Shown: in pieces, positions 30,425 through 39,714 of the stretch
Position numbering within the stretch: the stretch's first letter is position 1
How the letters are laid out: each line of letters opens with the position of its first letter
Source: Streptosporangium saharense
GTDB lineage: Bacteria > Actinomycetota > Actinomycetes > Streptosporangiales > Streptosporangiaceae
Length of the DNA: 64,000 bases
Assembly: GCF_014203715.1 (NCBI RefSeq)
Contig: NZ_JACHJP010000002.1
Location: 744,001-808,000, forward strand
Reading direction: 5' to 3'
The notes under the pieces: generated by a model
Told to the model about the DNA's origin: nothing
What the model saw: the letters and a program-made list of their open reading frames with translations, nothing else
Databases searched by the model: none
Made by a program: the position numbers and the translations under genes

Positions 30425-32881
30425 ATGAGGAGTTCTCTCACCGGCGTGGGACGGGCCCGTGCGGTGGCCGCGTTCGTCCTGCCCGTCGTGCTGGCGCTCG
30501 GCGCGTCCCCGGTGCTCGCCGGTTCCGCCGCCCCCGCCCTGTCCGGCGAGGAGGTGGTCCCCGACCGGCAGCCGAGCACCGCGCAGGACGGGGTCGCCCT
30601 GCTGCGGGTCGTCGTCCCCGACCAGGCGGCCGTCGACCGCCTCAACGCCCTGGGCGTCGACCTCGCGGAGTACCGCAGGGCCGTGGACGACGGCATCGAG
30701 GTGCACGCCGTGCTCAGCCCCGGTGAGGCACGGGAGCTGCGCGGGAAGGGCTTCGACGTCCGCGACGCCGTACCGAACCAGGCCGGTTTCGCGGCGAACC
30801 AGGCGGAGCGGCGGATCGCGATGTCGGCGGCGGCCACCGCGGCGCAGCGGAACGACACCCTGACCCCGCTGCGCGCGGAGTGGTTCACCAGCACCGACGA
30901 CCGGCGCTTCCTGTCGGTCGAGGTCAAGTCGAGCGCGACCGACGCCGAGACCGTGCTCACCGCGACCTGGGACTCAGGTCCCGGCACTCCCCCGGGCTCC
31001 GGCGGCACCGCGACGCTGTCACGCTTCACCGACGCCGGGCAGTACATGTACCACCGCTTCGACTACCCGCTGCCGGTGACGCAGGCCCCCGCCAGGGTGA
31101 CGGTCAGGAGCAGCCGTGGCGGCTCGGTCACCGTCCCGGTCACCAAATGGCTCGGCGAACGGCGCACGCCACCCGGCAGGCACTACGTCTCCGACTTCGT
31201 CGACCACTACATGGACCCCACCGAGGTCACCCGACGGATCACCGGCCTGGCCGCCGAGTTCCCCAGGATCACGCAGGTCGTCGACCTGCCCTACCGGACG
31301 AACGGCTACCGCAGGGCCGCGCAGGCCCAGTTCGGCACGGTCCCGGCGAGCACGTTCTACGTGACCTCAGCCGCGTACGGCTCGCAGGGCGGCAACGACG
31401 TCAGCCTCGCGCTGATCCGCCCCGAGACCGCCTCCGCCGCCCTGAAGGTCTCGGTCACCGGAAAGGACGTCGTGGTCAGCCTGGCCACCGACGCCTCGGG
31501 TGCGATCACCAGCACCGCCCGCCAGGTGGTCGAGGCGCTCAACGCCGACCCCGCAGCCTCGGCGCTGCTGAGGGCCTCGACCTACCGGGGCGACCAGGGC
31601 GACGGTCTGGTCGCCGCCGCTCCGGCGACCCGGCTGACCGACGGCCTGAAGGCGCCGCAGAGCGTCTCGCGGGAGCCGTTCCAGATGAAGGCGCTGCGCA
31701 TCGGCGCCAAACGGGACGGCTCCAGGGTCGGCGTCTTCCTCTACTGCCAGGAGCACGCCCGCGAGTGGGTGACCCCGCTGGTCTGCGTGGAGACCGCCGA
31801 GCGGCTGCTGCGCAACTACGCCCACGACCCGCGGACCAGGAAGATCATCGACGACCTCGACATCTTCGTCCTGCCGACGGCCAACCCCGACGGCGCGCAC
31901 TACAGCTTCTACGACTACAACATGCAGCGTAAGAACATGACCAACCACTGCCCGGCCAGGTCGGCGGACCCGGCCTCGCGCAACTCGTGGGGCGTCGACC
32001 TGAACCGCAACTTCTCCGTCGGCTCCCTGTTCGACGGCTACAGCGGCGCCTCGTCCGACTGCACCAGCGCCGTGTTCGCGGGTCCCGCCGAGCTGTCGGA
32101 GCCCGAGGACCGCAACCAGGTCTGGCTGACCAGGAAATATCCCAACATCAGGTTCGCGATGAACACCCACTCCTACGGCGGCTACTTCATGTGGCCCCCC
32201 GGCTCCTACAAGGAGGCCGGGCGCGAGACGCTGCCGCGCGTCGACCTGGGCACGGAGAACTACTTCTGGGAGGCCTCCCGGCACATCCTGTCCGCGGTGC
32301 AGGAGAGGCGCGGCACCGCGATCTGGCCTGGCCGTACCGGACCGGTGCCCGACGTGCTGTACTCGGCGGCGGGCAACAGCGCCGACGAGCACTGGTACAA
32401 CCGCGGAATCATCGGCTGGGACTTCGAGGTCGGCGCCGACCTCTACGACGCGGCGACGGGCCGCTTCCAGCCGGTCGGCTTCCAGCCGCCGTTCACCGAG
32501 GGGCACGAGGAGGCGATGGAGTTCTCCGGCGGCCAGATCGCCATCCTGGAGGTCGCCAGGGCGTACGCGAACGACCGGCGACGCCCGGACTCCGAGCTGA
32601 AGGTGACCGGCAGGGACGACTCCTCGGCCACGTTCACCTTCACCACCGACGAGCCCGCGAACGTCTACTACACGCTGGACGGCAGCAGGCCCACGCTGAA
32701 CTCCCGCAAGCTCGTCTCCTCCGGGGTCCGTGAGGGGGCGCAGCGGATCACGGTGAACCGCACGACCGAGGTGCACTGGTTCTCCGTGGACATCGCGGGC
32801 AACGTGGAACGCGGCTACCGCCCCGGCGGCACGGACAGGAACTACCGCAGGGAACGCGTCGAGGTCCGCGGCAACCGCTGA
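30425..32881 (+). CDS. secreted M14-family zinc carboxypeptidase
   Basis: This 818-residue exported peptidase has a signal peptide (AAFVLPVVLALGASPVLAGS). It has the zinc ligands of M14 in EHAREW and in THSYGG, the substrate-binding GVDLNRNFSVGS, and the catalytic Glu in GWDFEVG. An N-terminal region (about 40-300) precedes the peptidase and the C-terminus carries a chitobiase-type beta-sandwich (PANVYYTLDGSRPTLNS). It should remove C-terminal residues from extracellular proteins. ATG at 30425 follows TGGAGG at 7 nt; the open frame from 30365 lacks a site. A strong terminator follows. Confidence 0.93.
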   Translation: MRSSLTGVGRARAVAAFVLPVVLALGASPVLAGSAAPALSGEEVVPDRQPSTAQDGVALLRVVVPDQAAVDRLNALGVDLAEYRRAVDDGIEVHAVLSPGEARELRGKGFDVRDAVPNQAGFAANQAERRIAMSAAATAAQRNDTLTPLRAEWFTSTDDRRFLSVEVKSSATDAETVLTATWDSGPGTPPGSGGTATLSRFTDAGQYMYHRFDYPLPVTQAPARVTVRSSRGGSVTVPVTKWLGERRTPPGRHYVSDFVDHYMDPTEVTRRITGLAAEFPRITQVVDLPYRTNGYRRAAQAQFGTVPASTFYVTSAAYGSQGGNDVSLALIRPETASAALKVSVTGKDVVVSLATDASGAITSTARQVVEALNADPAASALLRASTYRGDQGDGLVAAAPATRLTDGLKAPQSVSREPFQMKALRIGAKRDGSRVGVFLYCQEHAREWVTPLVCVETAERLLRNYAHDPRTRKIIDDLDIFVLPTANPDGAHYSFYDYNMQRKNMTNHCPARSADPASRNSWGVDLNRNFSVGSLFDGYSGASSDCTSAVFAGPAELSEPEDRNQVWLTRKYPNIRFAMNTHSYGGYFMWPPGSYKEAGRETLPRVDLGTENYFWEASRHILSAVQERRGTAIWPGRTGPVPDVLYSAAGNSADEHWYNRGIIGWDFEVGADLYDAATGRFQPVGFQPPFTEGHEEAMEFSGGQIAILEVARAYANDRRRPDSELKVTGRDDSSATFTFTTDEPANVYYTLDGSRPTLNSRKLVSSGVREGAQRITVNRTTEVHWFSVDIAGNVERGYRPGGTDRNYRRERVEVRGNR

Positions 32882-32888
32882 CCCCCGG

Positions 32889-32919
32889 ACCGGCCGCCGA
32901 TCCCCGATCGGCGGCCGGT
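32889..32919 (+). terminator. terminator hairpin after carboxypeptidase gene
   Basis: A perfect 14-bp stem, ACCGGCCGCCGATC with GATCGGCGGCCGGT, around a 3-nt CCC loop begins 8 bp after the stop codon. Confidence 0.85.
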
Positions 32920-32986
32920 TCCGTTACCGCCCCTTTGCGATGTGATGACGTACGGTTACCATTGATGACTGTGTGTGTCATCTGTC

Positions 32987-33904
32987 ATGGTCGCAGGCAC
33001 GTCATCCCCGATGCCCCTCGTTAGCCCGGTGGCCCTCAGGGTCGTGTGCGGGGCGGCGGTGCTCGGGATGGTGACCGTCGTCACGACCGGCCGGGGCGAC
33101 GAGCGAACCGTCCCCGCCGGGTGCCCGGCGCCCGTCGTTGTCTCCCATCGCGGGTACGGCCCGCCGGGCACGGAGAACACCGTCGGGGCCTTCCGCGCCG
33201 CCCTCGCGGCCGGGTCCCGGCAGGTCGAGCTGGACGTCCACTTCACCAGGGACCACCGGCCGGTGCTGATGCACGACGCCACTGTCGATCGGACGACCAC
33301 GGGCACGGGACGGGTCTCTGGCATGACCCTGTCCCGCTTCCGCGCGCTGCGCACCCCGGGCGGGGAGCGACCCGCGACGCTCGGGGAGGCGTTCCGGCTC
33401 CTGCGCGCGAGCGGCGGGCGGACGCTGCTCGACCTCAAGGAGGTGCCGGACGCGGCGGACCTGCGTTCCCTCGCGGGTGAGTACCACCGGACGAACGCCT
33501 ACCGGTGGGCAAGCCTGATGTCGTTCTCCCTCGACGCGCTGCGGGCGGTGCGGTCCATCCCCGCCCGCAGGGGCCTGCTGGCCAGGACCGCCCCCTCCGT
33601 CGCGCTGGCCAGGAGGTTCGCCTTCGTCGGGATCCGCCACGACAGGCTCACGGAGAAGCTGGTCCGCGCCTACGAGCGGGCCGGGGTCACGGTCTACGCC
33701 TGGACCCCCAACGACCCGGCCGCGTGGCGACGCCTGGCGGGCTACGGCGTCGAGCGGGTCGTCACCGACGAGACCCCCGCCTACCTGGCGTGGGCCACGC
33801 GACTGTGCGGGCGTCAGCGTTTGGCGGCGCGCAGGACGACGAACTTCGGGTCGCTCGCGACGACCTCACAGTTGCCGAAGAGCCTGCGCAGCTTCACGTG
33901 GTAG
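32987..33904 (+). CDS. glycerophosphodiester phosphodiesterase, exported
   Basis: This roughly 305-residue protein has a hydrophobic N-terminal segment (VALRVVCGAAVLGMVTVV) and a GDPD barrel: VVSHRGYGPPGTENTVGAF with the catalytic His, QVELDVHFTRDHRPVLMHD with Glu/Asp metal ligands and second His, and a terminal VTVYAWTPNDP. It releases glycerol phosphate from deacylated phospholipids or teichoic acid outside the membrane. The start is uncertain: ATG 32987, GTG 32975 or ATG 33011, none with a good ribosome site, so it may be nearly leaderless. The last 30 codons overlap the convergent methyltransferase gene by 91 bp and look unlike the family. Confidence 0.88.
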   Translation: MVAGTSSPMPLVSPVALRVVCGAAVLGMVTVVTTGRGDERTVPAGCPAPVVVSHRGYGPPGTENTVGAFRAALAAGSRQVELDVHFTRDHRPVLMHDATVDRTTTGTGRVSGMTLSRFRALRTPGGERPATLGEAFRLLRASGGRTLLDLKEVPDAADLRSLAGEYHRTNAYRWASLMSFSLDALRAVRSIPARRGLLARTAPSVALARRFAFVGIRHDRLTEKLVRAYERAGVTVYAWTPNDPAAWRRLAGYGVERVVTDETPAYLAWATRLCGRQRLAARRTTNFGSLATTSQLPKSLRSFTW

Positions 33905-34971
33905 CCGAGGTGCCGGTTGCCGACGACCCACAGCTCGCCGCCACGGCGCAGCGCGGCGCGGGCCCCGGTGAACATGCGCCAGGCGGTCGCGTCGGTCGTC
34001 GCCCGGTGGCTGTGGAAGGGCGGGTTGTTCAGCACCAGGTCGACCGAGCCCGCGGGCGTCCCGGACAGGCAGTCGCCGACGAGGAACTCCGCCCTGTCCG
34101 GGGAGGGGACGCCACCGGCCAGGAAGGTGGCCTTCGCCGAGGCGATCGCCTGGTGCGACTCGTCCACGAACGTCACCCGCGCCTCCTCGTTGGCCAGTGC
34201 CGCCGCGAGGCCGACCACCCCGTTGCCGCAGCCCAGGTCCACCACGTGCTCAGGCCCCTTGCGTTCCGGCAGGTTCCTCAGGAAGAACCTGGTGCCGATG
34301 TCGAGGCGGTCGGCGCAGAAGACGCCAGCGTGGTTGACGACGGTCAGTCCGGAGACCACCCCGACGTCACCGGGCAGCGGGTAGCTCAGCGGCCAGGGGT
34401 TGACGACCGGGGCGGGGCGCGGCTCCGGCGTGCAGAAGATCAGCCGCGCCTTCCTGACGGCCAGCGACGTCCTGGTCGGTCCGAGGACGCGTTCGAACAG
34501 CCGGAGCGTCGAGGTGTGGATCTCGGTGACCATCCCGGTGCCGACGACGACGGTGCCCGGGTGCACGGCCGGGGCCAGGCGGCACAGCTCGTCCTCAAGG
34601 AGCGCCAGGCTCTTCGGCACCCTGACCAGCAGCACGTCGATCCGCCCGGGAGGCGTGTCCCTGGTCGACAGGAGCTGAACGGCGTCCTGGCCGATCCCGT
34701 TGCGGGTGAGGTTGGCCCGGGTCGCCTCCTGGGTGAGGAAGGAGTCGGTGATCTGCACGGGCCGGTGGGCGGCCAGCGTGGTGACCAGGGCTCCCCACCG
34801 GTCACCGACCACGACCACCGTGCCGGACAGATCGAGCGGCTCACCGTCGGTCCCGTCCAGGTGGCGCAGGAGATACTCGTCGGCGGCGTCCCAGGCGCGC
34901 AGCTCCTGCCGGGAGTGCTCGGGGAAGCGGGCGAGGTCGAACTCGCCCCGTGAGGTCGTCAAACGGTTCAT
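33814..34971 (-). CDS. RlmG/RsmC-like rRNA guanine-N2 methyltransferase
   Basis: This 385-residue protein has the two-domain layout of RlmG and RsmC: a degenerate N-terminal methyltransferase-like half, then a catalytic half with VVDLGCGNGVVGLAAAL and the NPPFH motif (LVLNNPPFHSH) used by base N-methyltransferases. RlmG methylates G1835 of 23S rRNA; the actinobacterial relatives are annotated the same way but their site has mostly not been tested. It converges on the GDPD gene with an overlap of 91 bp. Confidence 0.85.
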   Translation of the reverse strand: MNRLTTSRGEFDLARFPEHSRQELRAWDAADEYLLRHLDGTDGEPLDLSGTVVVVGDRWGALVTTLAAHRPVQITDSFLTQEATRANLTRNGIGQDAVQLLSTRDTPPGRIDVLLVRVPKSLALLEDELCRLAPAVHPGTVVVGTGMVTEIHTSTLRLFERVLGPTRTSLAVRKARLIFCTPEPRPAPVVNPWPLSYPLPGDVGVVSGLTVVNHAGVFCADRLDIGTRFFLRNLPERKGPEHVVDLGCGNGVVGLAAALANEEARVTFVDESHQAIASAKATFLAGGVPSPDRAEFLVGDCLSGTPAGSVDLVLNNPPFHSHRATTDATAWRMFTGARAALRRGGELWVVGNRHLGYHVKLRRLFGNCEVVASDPKFVVLRAAKR

Positions 34972-35044
34972 CGCGCCTCAGGCTAGCCCAGCGCCGTAGC
35001 CCCCGGTCTTCTCGGCGGCTGACCCGGCTGACAGGATGGCGGTC

Positions 35045-35596
35045 ATGGCCCCAGTGGCGTCAGCGCTCCGCCTGCCACGGGCACTCGTCTTCGCGACGCT
35101 GTGCCTCGTGGTCTCCGGCGGTGGCCACGCCCTGGCCGGGGGTGGGGCGGTGCCGCCGTACGTGGCCGTCCTCGGCGGGATGGTCGCCCTCTGCCTCGGC
35201 TACGCCCTCAACGGGCGTGAGCGCGGCCCCGAGGTCGTGCTCCCCGCGAGCGTGGGCGCCCAGATCTTGCTGCACGAGCTGTTCAGCCGTGCCGCGCCCG
35301 TGCCGTACCCGGTGATCCCCCTGACCCACGGGCACGCCAGGCCCGGCATGACGGCCGTCCACCTCGCGGCCGCGCTGCTGACGGGCTGGTGGCTGTGGCG
35401 CGGCGAGAGCGCGCTGTGGCTCATGATCCGTCTGTACGGCGCGCGGCTCCCGGCCCTTCCGCTGCTCGTCACACCCGGAACGCCACTGGCCGTTCCCGTT
35501 GTCGTGCCGTCCGTGCGGGCCGTACCCCACGAGAGCGGACGGGCCTGCCCGGTTCCGCGCAGGCGCGGGCCGCCCGTGTCCCCGCGCGTCGGCTGA
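35045..35596 (+). CDS. membrane protein, paralogue of 50122-50685, in copper-type cassette
   Basis: This 183-residue protein has about four hydrophobic segments (for example ALVFATLCLVVSGGGHAL, VAVLGGMVALCLGYAL and AVHLAAALLTGWWLW) and a Pro/Arg-rich tail ending RRRGPPVSP. Conserved with the second copy in this window are LLHELF, a His-rich THGHARPGM stretch and LLTGWWLWRGESALW. Both copies precede a secreted copper-type protein (CopC here, YcnI there), so a role in copper handling is likely. ATG at 35045 has AGGA at 8 nt; ATG at 35036 is possible. Confidence 0.75.
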   Translation: MAPVASALRLPRALVFATLCLVVSGGGHALAGGGAVPPYVAVLGGMVALCLGYALNGRERGPEVVLPASVGAQILLHELFSRAAPVPYPVIPLTHGHARPGMTAVHLAAALLTGWWLWRGESALWLMIRLYGARLPALPLLVTPGTPLAVPVVVPSVRAVPHESGRACPVPRRRGPPVSPRVG

Positions 35597-35711
35597 GGAG
35601 ACCCCACGGCGGGGTCCCGGTGGCCCGCGCGCCCCCGTGACCAGGCGCTCCCCCGCCGGGGGTGCCCCTCCGCCCTGCACGGCCGCGCCGACAGCGCGTC
35701 CGGAAGTCTCC

Positions 35712-36287
35712 ATGGAGTCCGTTATGGCATTCCTGCCGAAGTTCGTCCGAAGAATGGTCCTGGCGGTCGTGAGCTGCGGGATCCTCCTCGTCCTGGCCGC
35801 GCCCGCGGCGCTCGCCCATGACCAGTTGCGCAGCAGTTCCCCCGCGAAGGGCTCCTCGGTCCCCTCCCCCGAGCGGATCGAGCTGGTCTTCAGCGCCCGC
35901 GTCCACTTCCCCGCCGTCGTCCTGCGGCGGGCGGACAACACGCAGGCGCCCCTGAGCGCGCCGCGCACCGAGGGGCCGAAGGTGACCACCGACGTGACGG
36001 AGCCGCTGACCGCGGGTGGTTACGTGATCGCCTGGCGGGTCGTCTCCTCCGACGGCCACCCCATCGAGGGCGAGATCCCCTTCACGGTAGCCGGATCCGC
36101 GGGGCCCGCAGAAACGGCAGGTTCCACGGCCCAGGTCTCCGCCTCGCCGCTGCCCGCCGCGTCAGACCAGGACACCCAGGGCGGCATCCCGTGGTGGATG
36201 TGGGCCGGTCTGGCGGCGCTCGTGGTGATCGGCGTGTTCGTCTGGTCCAGGACGCCCCGGCAGAACCGGACCACGCCGGAGGAGTGA
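35712..36287 (+). CDS. copC: CopC-domain copper-binding protein with C-terminal membrane anchor
   Basis: This 191-residue protein has a signal peptide ending AAPAALA, and the mature chain begins HDQL, placing a His at position 1 as in CopC copper sites. The domain continues SSPAKGSSVPSPERIELVFSA and ends VSSDGHPIEGEIPFTV, the usual DGHP motif with a second His. A linker and one membrane helix (WWMWAGLAALVVIGVFVW) follow. It should bind copper on the outer face of the membrane. ATG 35712 and ATG 35724 are both plausible starts. No CopD gene follows. Confidence 0.9.
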   Translation: MESVMAFLPKFVRRMVLAVVSCGILLVLAAPAALAHDQLRSSSPAKGSSVPSPERIELVFSARVHFPAVVLRRADNTQAPLSAPRTEGPKVTTDVTEPLTAGGYVIAWRVVSSDGHPIEGEIPFTVAGSAGPAETAGSTAQVSASPLPAASDQDTQGGIPWWMWAGLAALVVIGVFVWSRTPRQNRTTPEE

Positions 36288-36323
36288 GCCGAACCACCGG
36301 AGGCCGGGATACGTGATGAGGGC

Positions 36324-36983
36324 ATGATGAACAGGGTCGTCACCGTCCTCCTCCTCGTGGCCGCCGCCATCGTGGCCATCCCCGGCACCGCGTGTGCCTG
36401 TAGCTGTGCCCCGCTCAAGCCCACGGAACAGGTCGGGAACGCGAGCGTCGTCTTCACCGGGACGGTGCTCGCCTCCCGTCCGGCCAAGGGTGACTTCTCG
36501 GTGCCGACGCCACCGGTCGTCTACACCTTCAGGATCGACCAGGTCTACAAGGGGCAGGCGCAGGCCGAGTACCACGTGACGACCAACGTCGACAGCGCGG
36601 CCTGCGGCTACAACTTCGAGCCGGGGGCCCGGTACCTCGTGTTCGCCTCCTCGCGGGAGAGCGGCATGATCCCCACCGAGCCGGGGCTGCCGCTGCACAC
36701 GGCCCTGTGTGACGGCGACGCCCGGGTGCGCCCGGGGACGGGGCCGTTGGTCGCACAGGACGGGTTCGACGGGCAGCCGCTGCCCGCCGCCCTGCTGACC
36801 GCGCTCGGAAAGCCCACCGCTCCCGCCCCCACTCCCACGGCCACCACCGCCCCCGCCGGGGGAGCCGGGGGAGGTGGTTCCTCCCCGTCCCCCTGGGCCT
36901 ACCTGGGCGGGGCCGTGGTTCTGGGCTTCCTGGCGCTGGCCGGGTGGCGTCTGACCACCAGGCGCCAGACCACGACAAGCTAG
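36324..36983 (+). CDS. secreted TIMP/NTR-like domain protein with C-terminal anchor
   Basis: This 219-residue protein has a signal peptide (VVTVLLLVAAAIVAIPGTA) and a mature start ACSCAPL, followed by ASVVFTGTVLA and then AACGYNFEPGARYLVFA. A CxC start plus the 'F.G.V' and 'C..F..G..Y(L/V)' elements match the netrin/TIMP-like domain found in some bacteria. A Pro/Thr linker and a membrane helix (YLGGAVVLGFLALAGW) end it. Eukaryotic TIMPs inhibit metalloproteases through the N-terminal Cys; whether the bacterial ones do is not known. It overlaps the convergent gpgS gene by 4 bp. Confidence 0.78.
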   Translation: MMNRVVTVLLLVAAAIVAIPGTACACSCAPLKPTEQVGNASVVFTGTVLASRPAKGDFSVPTPPVVYTFRIDQVYKGQAQAEYHVTTNVDSAACGYNFEPGARYLVFASSRESGMIPTEPGLPLHTALCDGDARVRPGTGPLVAQDGFDGQPLPAALLTALGKPTAPAPTPTATTAPAGGAGGGGSSPSPWAYLGGAVVLGFLALAGWRLTTRRQTTTS

Positions 36984-37933
36984 GACGAACCGCCAGGCCG
37001 TCCCTCGACGGTGGCCATCGGGGGCCGCTCGGCGACGGCCACGTCGCGCACGGTCACCTGGTGACCGTGCGCGCCCCTGCGGAACTGGGCGAGGCGGGGT
37101 GAGGGAGTGTGCAGCGAGACCATCTTGCTGTGCCGTTCCAGGCGTGACCAGGAGGTCTGCAGGATCTGGGCGGCCATCCCGCCGAGCGCCTCGGTCGACT
37201 GGTGGGAGTGGACGCGCCTGCCCAGGTCCACCTGGGCGAGGGCGTCGAGGCCGACCAGCTCCAGCAGATCGACCAGCAGCGCCAGCTCGACCCCGTAGCC
37301 GGTGACGAAGGGGATGCGTTCGAGCACCGAGCGCCGTCCCGCGTACTCACCCGCGAGCGGCTGCACGAACCCGGCCAGCAGCGGCCAGTGCAGGTTGAGC
37401 AGCGGCCGCGCGACCAGCTCGGTGACCCGCCCTCCCCCGCTCTGCACGTTCTGCAGCGGCCGGTCGTAGCAGCCCTTGACGTAGACCACGCCGGGGTCGT
37501 CGAGCAGCGGGCCGAGCAGCCCGGTCACGAACGACGTGCGGAACTCGCGCAGGTCGGCGTCGATGAAGACCAGCAGGTCACCCGAGGTCACCGCGAGGGA
37601 CTTCCACAGCGCCTCCCCCTTGCCGTCGAGCGGCTTCAGGTCCGGCAGGATCTCGTCCTGGGCGACCACCCTGGCTCCGGCCTGCGCGGCGCGCGCCGCG
37701 GTCTCGTCAACGGAGCGGGAGTCGATGACCACGATCTCGTCGACGAGCGGGGTCTCCTCGACCAGGTCACGCCGGATCGCCGTGACGATCTCGCCGACCG
37801 TCTCGGCCTCGTCGCGCGCGGGCAGCACGACGCTGATCGTGGTGTTTCCCTTGGCCCGCAGCAGCCAGGGCAGGGACCAGTCATCCGACGACGAGGTGCG
37901 CCTGCCCAGCCATGCCTCCACCTCAGGCAGCAC
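36980..37933 (-). CDS. gpgS: glucosyl-3-phosphoglycerate synthase
   Basis: This 317-residue GT-A enzyme joins glucose from UDP- or ADP-glucose to 3-phosphoglycerate, the first step to glucosylglycerate and methylglucose polysaccharides. It shows VVLPARDEAETVGEIV, DEIVVIDSRSVDETA, the metal-binding region FIDADLREF and GYGVELALLVDL. Start is GTG at 37933. In mycobacteria gpgS is next to folP2; here a folP2-type gene lies 20 kb away at 58015. Confidence 0.92.
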   Translation of the reverse strand: MLPEVEAWLGRRTSSSDDWSLPWLLRAKGNTTISVVLPARDEAETVGEIVTAIRRDLVEETPLVDEIVVIDSRSVDETAARAAQAGARVVAQDEILPDLKPLDGKGEALWKSLAVTSGDLLVFIDADLREFRTSFVTGLLGPLLDDPGVVYVKGCYDRPLQNVQSGGGRVTELVARPLLNLHWPLLAGFVQPLAGEYAGRRSVLERIPFVTGYGVELALLVDLLELVGLDALAQVDLGRRVHSHQSTEALGGMAAQILQTSWSRLERHSKMVSLHTPSPRLAQFRRGAHGHQVTVRDVAVAERPPMATVEGRPGGSS

Positions 37934-38064
37934 AGCCCGTCCTTCCCCGCACCTCGAAATCCACGGGTATCACCCTATGCGGCTCCTATTCTCGGCGGGT
38001 ACGGGCTCTCGTACCCGCCAGGCAATGGGAAGATCGGCTCAGTCCGGAGCGAGGAGGGACGGGT

Positions 38065-39714
38065 ATGGACCCGGTGGCCGTGATGAGGGCGGCGCGCACC
38101 GTCCGTGACGAGCTCGGCGGCATGCCGGGTGAGCCCCCGGCAGAGCTCCGCGCCCGGCTCGATCCGCTGCTCGCCGGGGAGGGCACGCAGCCGCCGGAAC
38201 CGCTGGCCGAGGCCGTGATCGCGCTCGTCTCCCAGTACGGCCCGGCGTGGGAACGCCTCTGCCAGTTGCTCGGCCAGGACGCGCCCCCGCTGGAGGAGCC
38301 GCCCGCCGCGAGCACGGGGCCGCTCGGCCGCGTCCCGTCGGGCCCCGGTGCCGCCGAGCGGGCCGCCTCCGTGATCGGCAGGCTGACCGGCGCCTTCCGC
38401 AGGCGCCGCAGGCAGGGCGAGGGATCCGGCGCCAGGCAGGCGTCCCCGCTGCCCCTCATCGAGGCGCCCGCCGAGGTCGTCGCGGGCTGGGGGGCCGAGG
38501 TCGAGGTCGGCCTCACCACGGAGACCGCGGGGGCCGCGCCGTACGGCGGGCGGGAGCCTGTCGAGCTTGACATCCAGATCGTCGCGGAGGGGTTCGAGGC
38601 GCCCGGCGGCTGGCGGGTACGGCTGCGCGCCGACGCGGCCTCGCCGTACCCCAGGGCGAAGGTCGGGCTGGTCGCGACGGCGCAGGAGCAGCCGGTGACC
38701 GCCCGGCAGATCCAGGTGGTCCACGCGGTGCGCGGCCAGGTGGTCGGCTTCGGCGTGCGGGCGCTGGCGGTGCTCGACTCCCCCGGCCTGCTCGGCAGGG
38801 ACAACGCGCCGCATCCGGTGGCCGGGACCCGGGTCAGGATCGCCGAGGCCGGGCAGGCGCCCGACGTCACGGCGGTCGTGGTCCACGGCGACCGGCCCGG
38901 GCGGCTGTGGTGGACCTACCAGTCGCCGCACTTCGTCACCCCCGACCAGGCGGAGGTCTGCGAGCTCGGCGTGCGGGCCTCGGAGTTCGGACGCGGCCTG
39001 GCCGAGCAGTCCCTGCCCCTTGAGGAGGTGGGGTCGCGGGTCGCGGCGCGGATCCCCCCGGGCTTCTGGGAGCTGCTGAACGCGGTGGCCGGGCGGATCG
39101 CCCCCCGGCGTCCCAGTGTGCTGTTCCTGTCCCAGGAGCCGCACGTTCCGTGGGACCTGGCCGTGCTCCAGCATCCGTTCGACCGGTCCCTGCCCGGTTT
39201 CCTGAACTGCCAGGCGGTGACGGGACGCTGGCCGCTCGGCGGCAACCGCCCCGAGCTGCCGCCTCCCGCACGCGCGGGCGGGCGCGGCATGGCGGTGGTG
39301 TACGGCGGGCCGCACCCGCATCCGCTGGTCTCCGCCTTCGGCGCCAGGCAGGTGAGCCCGGCGCTGGGTGAGGTGCTGGCGCTGCTCGGCGACCCGCCAG
39401 ACGTTGTGCACTTCGCCACGGGCGGCCCGGCGCCGGAGTCGCTCGGCCGGGGCATGGGCGGGGGCGCGTTCGTCTTCCTCGACGAGCCCGGCGACTGCCA
39501 GCCGTTCCTGCTGGCCGGGGCGTGCGCCGCCGTCGCGCCGTTCAGGCCGGTCGGGGACGGTCTGGTCGAGGAGTTCCACCGGCGCGCCCTGGCCGGGGAG
39601 CCGCCGGCGGAGGTGCTGCGCTCCCTGCGCTGCGTGGCCCCGGCGACGGCGCCCGCCTACCAGTTCTTCGGCAACCCGTGGCTCACGCTGGAGCGCGATC
39701 AGCCCGTGGCGTGA
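38065..39714 (+). CDS. CHAT-like (caspase-fold) protein
   Basis: This 549-residue protein has a helical N-terminus (about 1-80), a basic linker, a beta-rich middle (about 130-300) and a C-terminal half that looks like a CHAT peptidase domain: VLFLSQEPHVPWDLAVLQ, VVHFATGGP with His449, LAGACAAV with Cys487, and EEFHRRALAGEPPAEVLRSLR before FFGNPWL. The His and Cys sit where the caspase dyad should be, but the usual H.AcHG is only HFATGG, so activity is uncertain. CHAT proteins serve as proteolytic effectors in some defence systems; no partner gene (sensor, gasdermin) is adjacent. ATG at 38065 follows GAGGAGG. Confidence 0.6.
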   Translation: MDPVAVMRAARTVRDELGGMPGEPPAELRARLDPLLAGEGTQPPEPLAEAVIALVSQYGPAWERLCQLLGQDAPPLEEPPAASTGPLGRVPSGPGAAERAASVIGRLTGAFRRRRRQGEGSGARQASPLPLIEAPAEVVAGWGAEVEVGLTTETAGAAPYGGREPVELDIQIVAEGFEAPGGWRVRLRADAASPYPRAKVGLVATAQEQPVTARQIQVVHAVRGQVVGFGVRALAVLDSPGLLGRDNAPHPVAGTRVRIAEAGQAPDVTAVVVHGDRPGRLWWTYQSPHFVTPDQAEVCELGVRASEFGRGLAEQSLPLEEVGSRVAARIPPGFWELLNAVAGRIAPRRPSVLFLSQEPHVPWDLAVLQHPFDRSLPGFLNCQAVTGRWPLGGNRPELPPPARAGGRGMAVVYGGPHPHPLVSAFGARQVSPALGEVLALLGDPPDVVHFATGGPAPESLGRGMGGGAFVFLDEPGDCQPFLLAGACAAVAPFRPVGDGLVEEFHRRALAGEPPAEVLRSLRCVAPATAPAYQFFGNPWLTLERDQPVA

